Source of the DNA: an uncultured Sphingomonas sp.
Lineage (GTDB): Bacteria > Pseudomonadota > Alphaproteobacteria > Sphingomonadales > Sphingomonadaceae
Direction of reading: 5' to 3'
DNA length: 64,000 nucleotides
NCBI RefSeq assembly: GCF_934560975.1
Contig: NZ_CAKTFO010000004.1
Location: forward strand, 62,001 to 126,000
The translations under genes were made by a program, and so were the position numbers. Shown here piece by piece: positions 62,437 through 64,000 of the stretch. The notes beneath the pieces were generated by a model, which saw only the letters and a program-made list of their open reading frames with translations, made no database searches and was not told the DNA's origin. Numbering within the stretch: position 1 is the stretch's first letter; every line of letters begins with the position of its first letter.

Positions 62437-64000
62437 ATGTCTTCCGGCACCGCCGTCTCACCCAGTCCCGCACCCTTGGATGCCCCGCCGCATGCCACGG
62501 GCGATCACGCGCATGGCCCGCACGGGTTATTGCGGCTGTCGCTCGGCGCGATCGGCGTCGTCTATGGCGACATTGGAACCAGTCCACTTTATTCGATGAA
62601 GGAAATCTTCATCGGCCACCACCCGCTGGCGGTGGATCCGCTCCACATCCTGGGTGCGCTCAGCCTGATCTTCTGGTCGCTGGTGGTGATCGTCACCGGC
62701 AAATATATCCTGCTGATCCTGCGTGCCGACAACAAGGGCGAGGGCGGCAGCCTGGCGCTGCTGGCGCTGATCCAGCGTCGCGCCGGCGGCGGCGGGCGAT
62801 GGAGCAGCGGGCTGGTGCTGCTGGGCGTGCTCGCCACGGCGCTGTTCTTCGGCGATTGCATGATCACGCCGGCCATTTCCGTCCTGTCGGCGGTGGAGGG
62901 CCTGGCTATCGTCCAGAGCGGCTTCGCACCCTTCGTGATCCCGGTCGCAGTCGGCATCCTGATCGGATTGTTCCTGATCCAATCGCGTGGCACCGACCTG
63001 CTCGGGCGATTCTTCGGGCCGCTGATGTGCGTCTATTTCCTGACGCTGGCGGTGCTGGGCCTGATGAGCATCGTCGAAAGCCCGCACATTCTGACGGCGC
63101 TCAACCCGGTATGGGGCATCCGCTTCTTCGCGCATGATCCGCTCCTGGCGTTTCTGGCGCTGGGTTCGATCGTGCTGGCGCTGACCGGTGCGGAGGCGCT
63201 GTATGCCGACATGGGCCATTTCGGCCGCCCGCCGATTCAGGCGGCGTGGCTCTATTTGGTATTTCCGGCGCTGATGCTGAACTATCTGGGGCAGGGCGCG
63301 CTGCTGCTGCGCGATCCCGCTTCGGTGGAGAGCCCCTTCTTCCTGATGGCGCCGGAGGCGTGGCGTCTCCCGCTGGTGGGCATCGCCACCATGGCGACCA
63401 TTATCGCCAGCCAGGCCGTGATCACCGGCCTGTTCTCGGTGGTGCAGCAGGCGGTGCAACTGGGTCTGATGCCGCGCGTCCGGATCGAGCATACCAGCGT
63501 CTCGGCCGCCGGGCAGATCTACGTGCCGGTTGCCAATTGGGCGCTGATGGTGATGGTCGTGCTGCTGGTCCTGTTCTTCCGGGAATCGAGCAACCTGGCG
63601 GCGGCCTATGGCATTGCGGTGACGGGCACGATGTTCATCACCACCTGCATGATGGGTGTGCTGGTGATCCGGGTCTGGAACTGGCCCAAGTGGCTGGGCG
63701 GATTGCTGGTCGCGCTGTTCCTGCTGATCGATTCCGCATATTTTGCGTCCAACCTGACCAAGGTGGTCGATGGCGGCTGGTTCCCGCTGCTGATCGGCTT
63801 CCTCGCCTTCACGCTCCTGACCACCTGGGCCAAGGGCCGGGCCTTGATGATCGAGCGGATGCGCGAGGTGGCGATGCCGGTGCAGGTGTTCGTGCGGTCG
63901 GCGGTCAATTCCGCCACGCGCGTACCCGGCACCGCCGTGTTCATGACCTCGGCACCCGAAGGCGTTCCCCATGCGCTGCTCCATAACCTCAAACACAACA
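62437..64000 (+). CDS. kup: Potassium transporter Kup (runs off the window)
   Basis: The first 521 codons of a low-affinity K+ uptake system. The family mark [17 protein letters not shown] is at about residues 40-56, followed by about twelve membrane helices (for example [20 protein letters not shown] with its charged loop, [14 protein letters not shown], and [17 protein letters not shown]). The protein continues past position 64000, where a C-terminal cytoplasmic part of about 110 residues is expected. ATG 62437 lies 38 residues before the family motif. Confidence 0.96.
   Translation, partial: MSSGTAVSPSPAPLDAPPHATGDHAHGPHGLLRLSLGAIGVVYGDIGTSPLYSMKEIFIGHHPLAVDPLHILGALSLIFWSLVVIVTGKYILLILRADNKGEGGSLALLALIQRRAGGGGRWSSGLVLLGVLATALFFGDCMITPAISVLSAVEGLAIVQSGFAPFVIPVAVGILIGLFLIQSRGTDLLGRFFGPLMCVYFLTLAVLGLMSIVESPHILTALNPVWGIRFFAHDPLLAFLALGSIVLALTGAEALYADMGHFGRPPIQAAWLYLVFPALMLNYLGQGALLLRDPASVESPFFLMAPEAWRLPLVGIATMATIIASQAVITGLFSVVQQAVQLGLMPRVRIEHTSVSAAGQIYVPVANWALMVMVVLLVLFFRESSNLAAAYGIAVTGTMFITTCMMGVLVIRVWNWPKWLGGLLVALFLLIDSAYFASNLTKVVDGGWFPLLIGFLAFTLLTTWAKGRALMIERMREVAMPVQVFVRSAVNSATRVPGTAVFMTSAPEGVPHALLHNLKHN

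Overview
The window is GC-rich, gene-dense chromosomal DNA of an alphaproteobacterium, most likely Sphingomonadales (Sphingomonas-like). This rests on the gene families (a DivL-type tyrosine pseudo-histidine kinase, CpdR, an AddAB pair, DUF1244, SapC, a fused cytochrome bc1 operon petABC), on many ATGA stop/start overlaps, and on the absence of anything foreign. I see no transposase, integrase, prophage, CRISPR array, rRNA or replication origin. It reads as core chromosome with small accessory insertions.

Layout. 1-2.5 kb: trmFO, a DUF488 gene and a small secreted 4-Cys protein. 2.5-15 kb: ahcY behind a possible SahR operator, then a coupled block divL-tsaE-amgK-murU-addB-addA (cell cycle, tRNA modification, peptidoglycan recycling, double-strand break repair), followed by trxA. 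15.5-20.1 kb: an L,D-transpeptidase, a Met-rich lipoprotein, lipB, a membrane protein, an acetyltransferase and hemF. 20.3-23.3 kb: petABC. 23.3-29.7 kb: DUF1244, mutS and glnD. 29.7-32.2 kb (minus): two tandem cysteine desulfurases overlapping a [2Fe-2S] ferredoxin. 32.3-41.4 kb: an alpha/beta hydrolase, pyruvate kinase, a GT61 glycosyltransferase, rpmJ, a DUF4136 lipoprotein with an M14 carboxypeptidase, a DUF885 metallopeptidase-like protein, a TPR protein and an Lrp regulator. 41.5-48 kb: a CAT-anticodon tRNA, a DEAD-box helicase, an FAD-linked D-2-hydroxyacid dehydrogenase, sapC, a probable small RNA, N-formylglutamate amidohydrolase, cpdR and tRNA-Val. 48-52.5 kb: the methylcitrate operon prpDCB and queH. 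52.5-57.4 kb: an FMN reductase-like gene, a DUF4126 gene, and cysD/cysNC (minus) divergent from cysQ. 57.5-64 kb: a bacteriophytochrome kinase convergent with its heme oxygenase, DUF3072, ald divergent from an Lrp regulator, and kup running off the end.

The observations most worth follow-up are a roughly 107-nt structured RNA gene at 46,248-46,354 with its own promoter, C-rich unpaired segments and an intrinsic terminator; three perfect or near-perfect hairpins whose 3' arm contains the annotated start codon (divL, the GT61 gene, DUF3072); the Tyr-for-His substitution that identifies DivL; an AT-rich palindrome before ahcY; and a Met/Asp/Asn-rich small lipoprotein. Much of each strand carries long antisense reading frames that are GC-driven shadows of real genes and have been left out.
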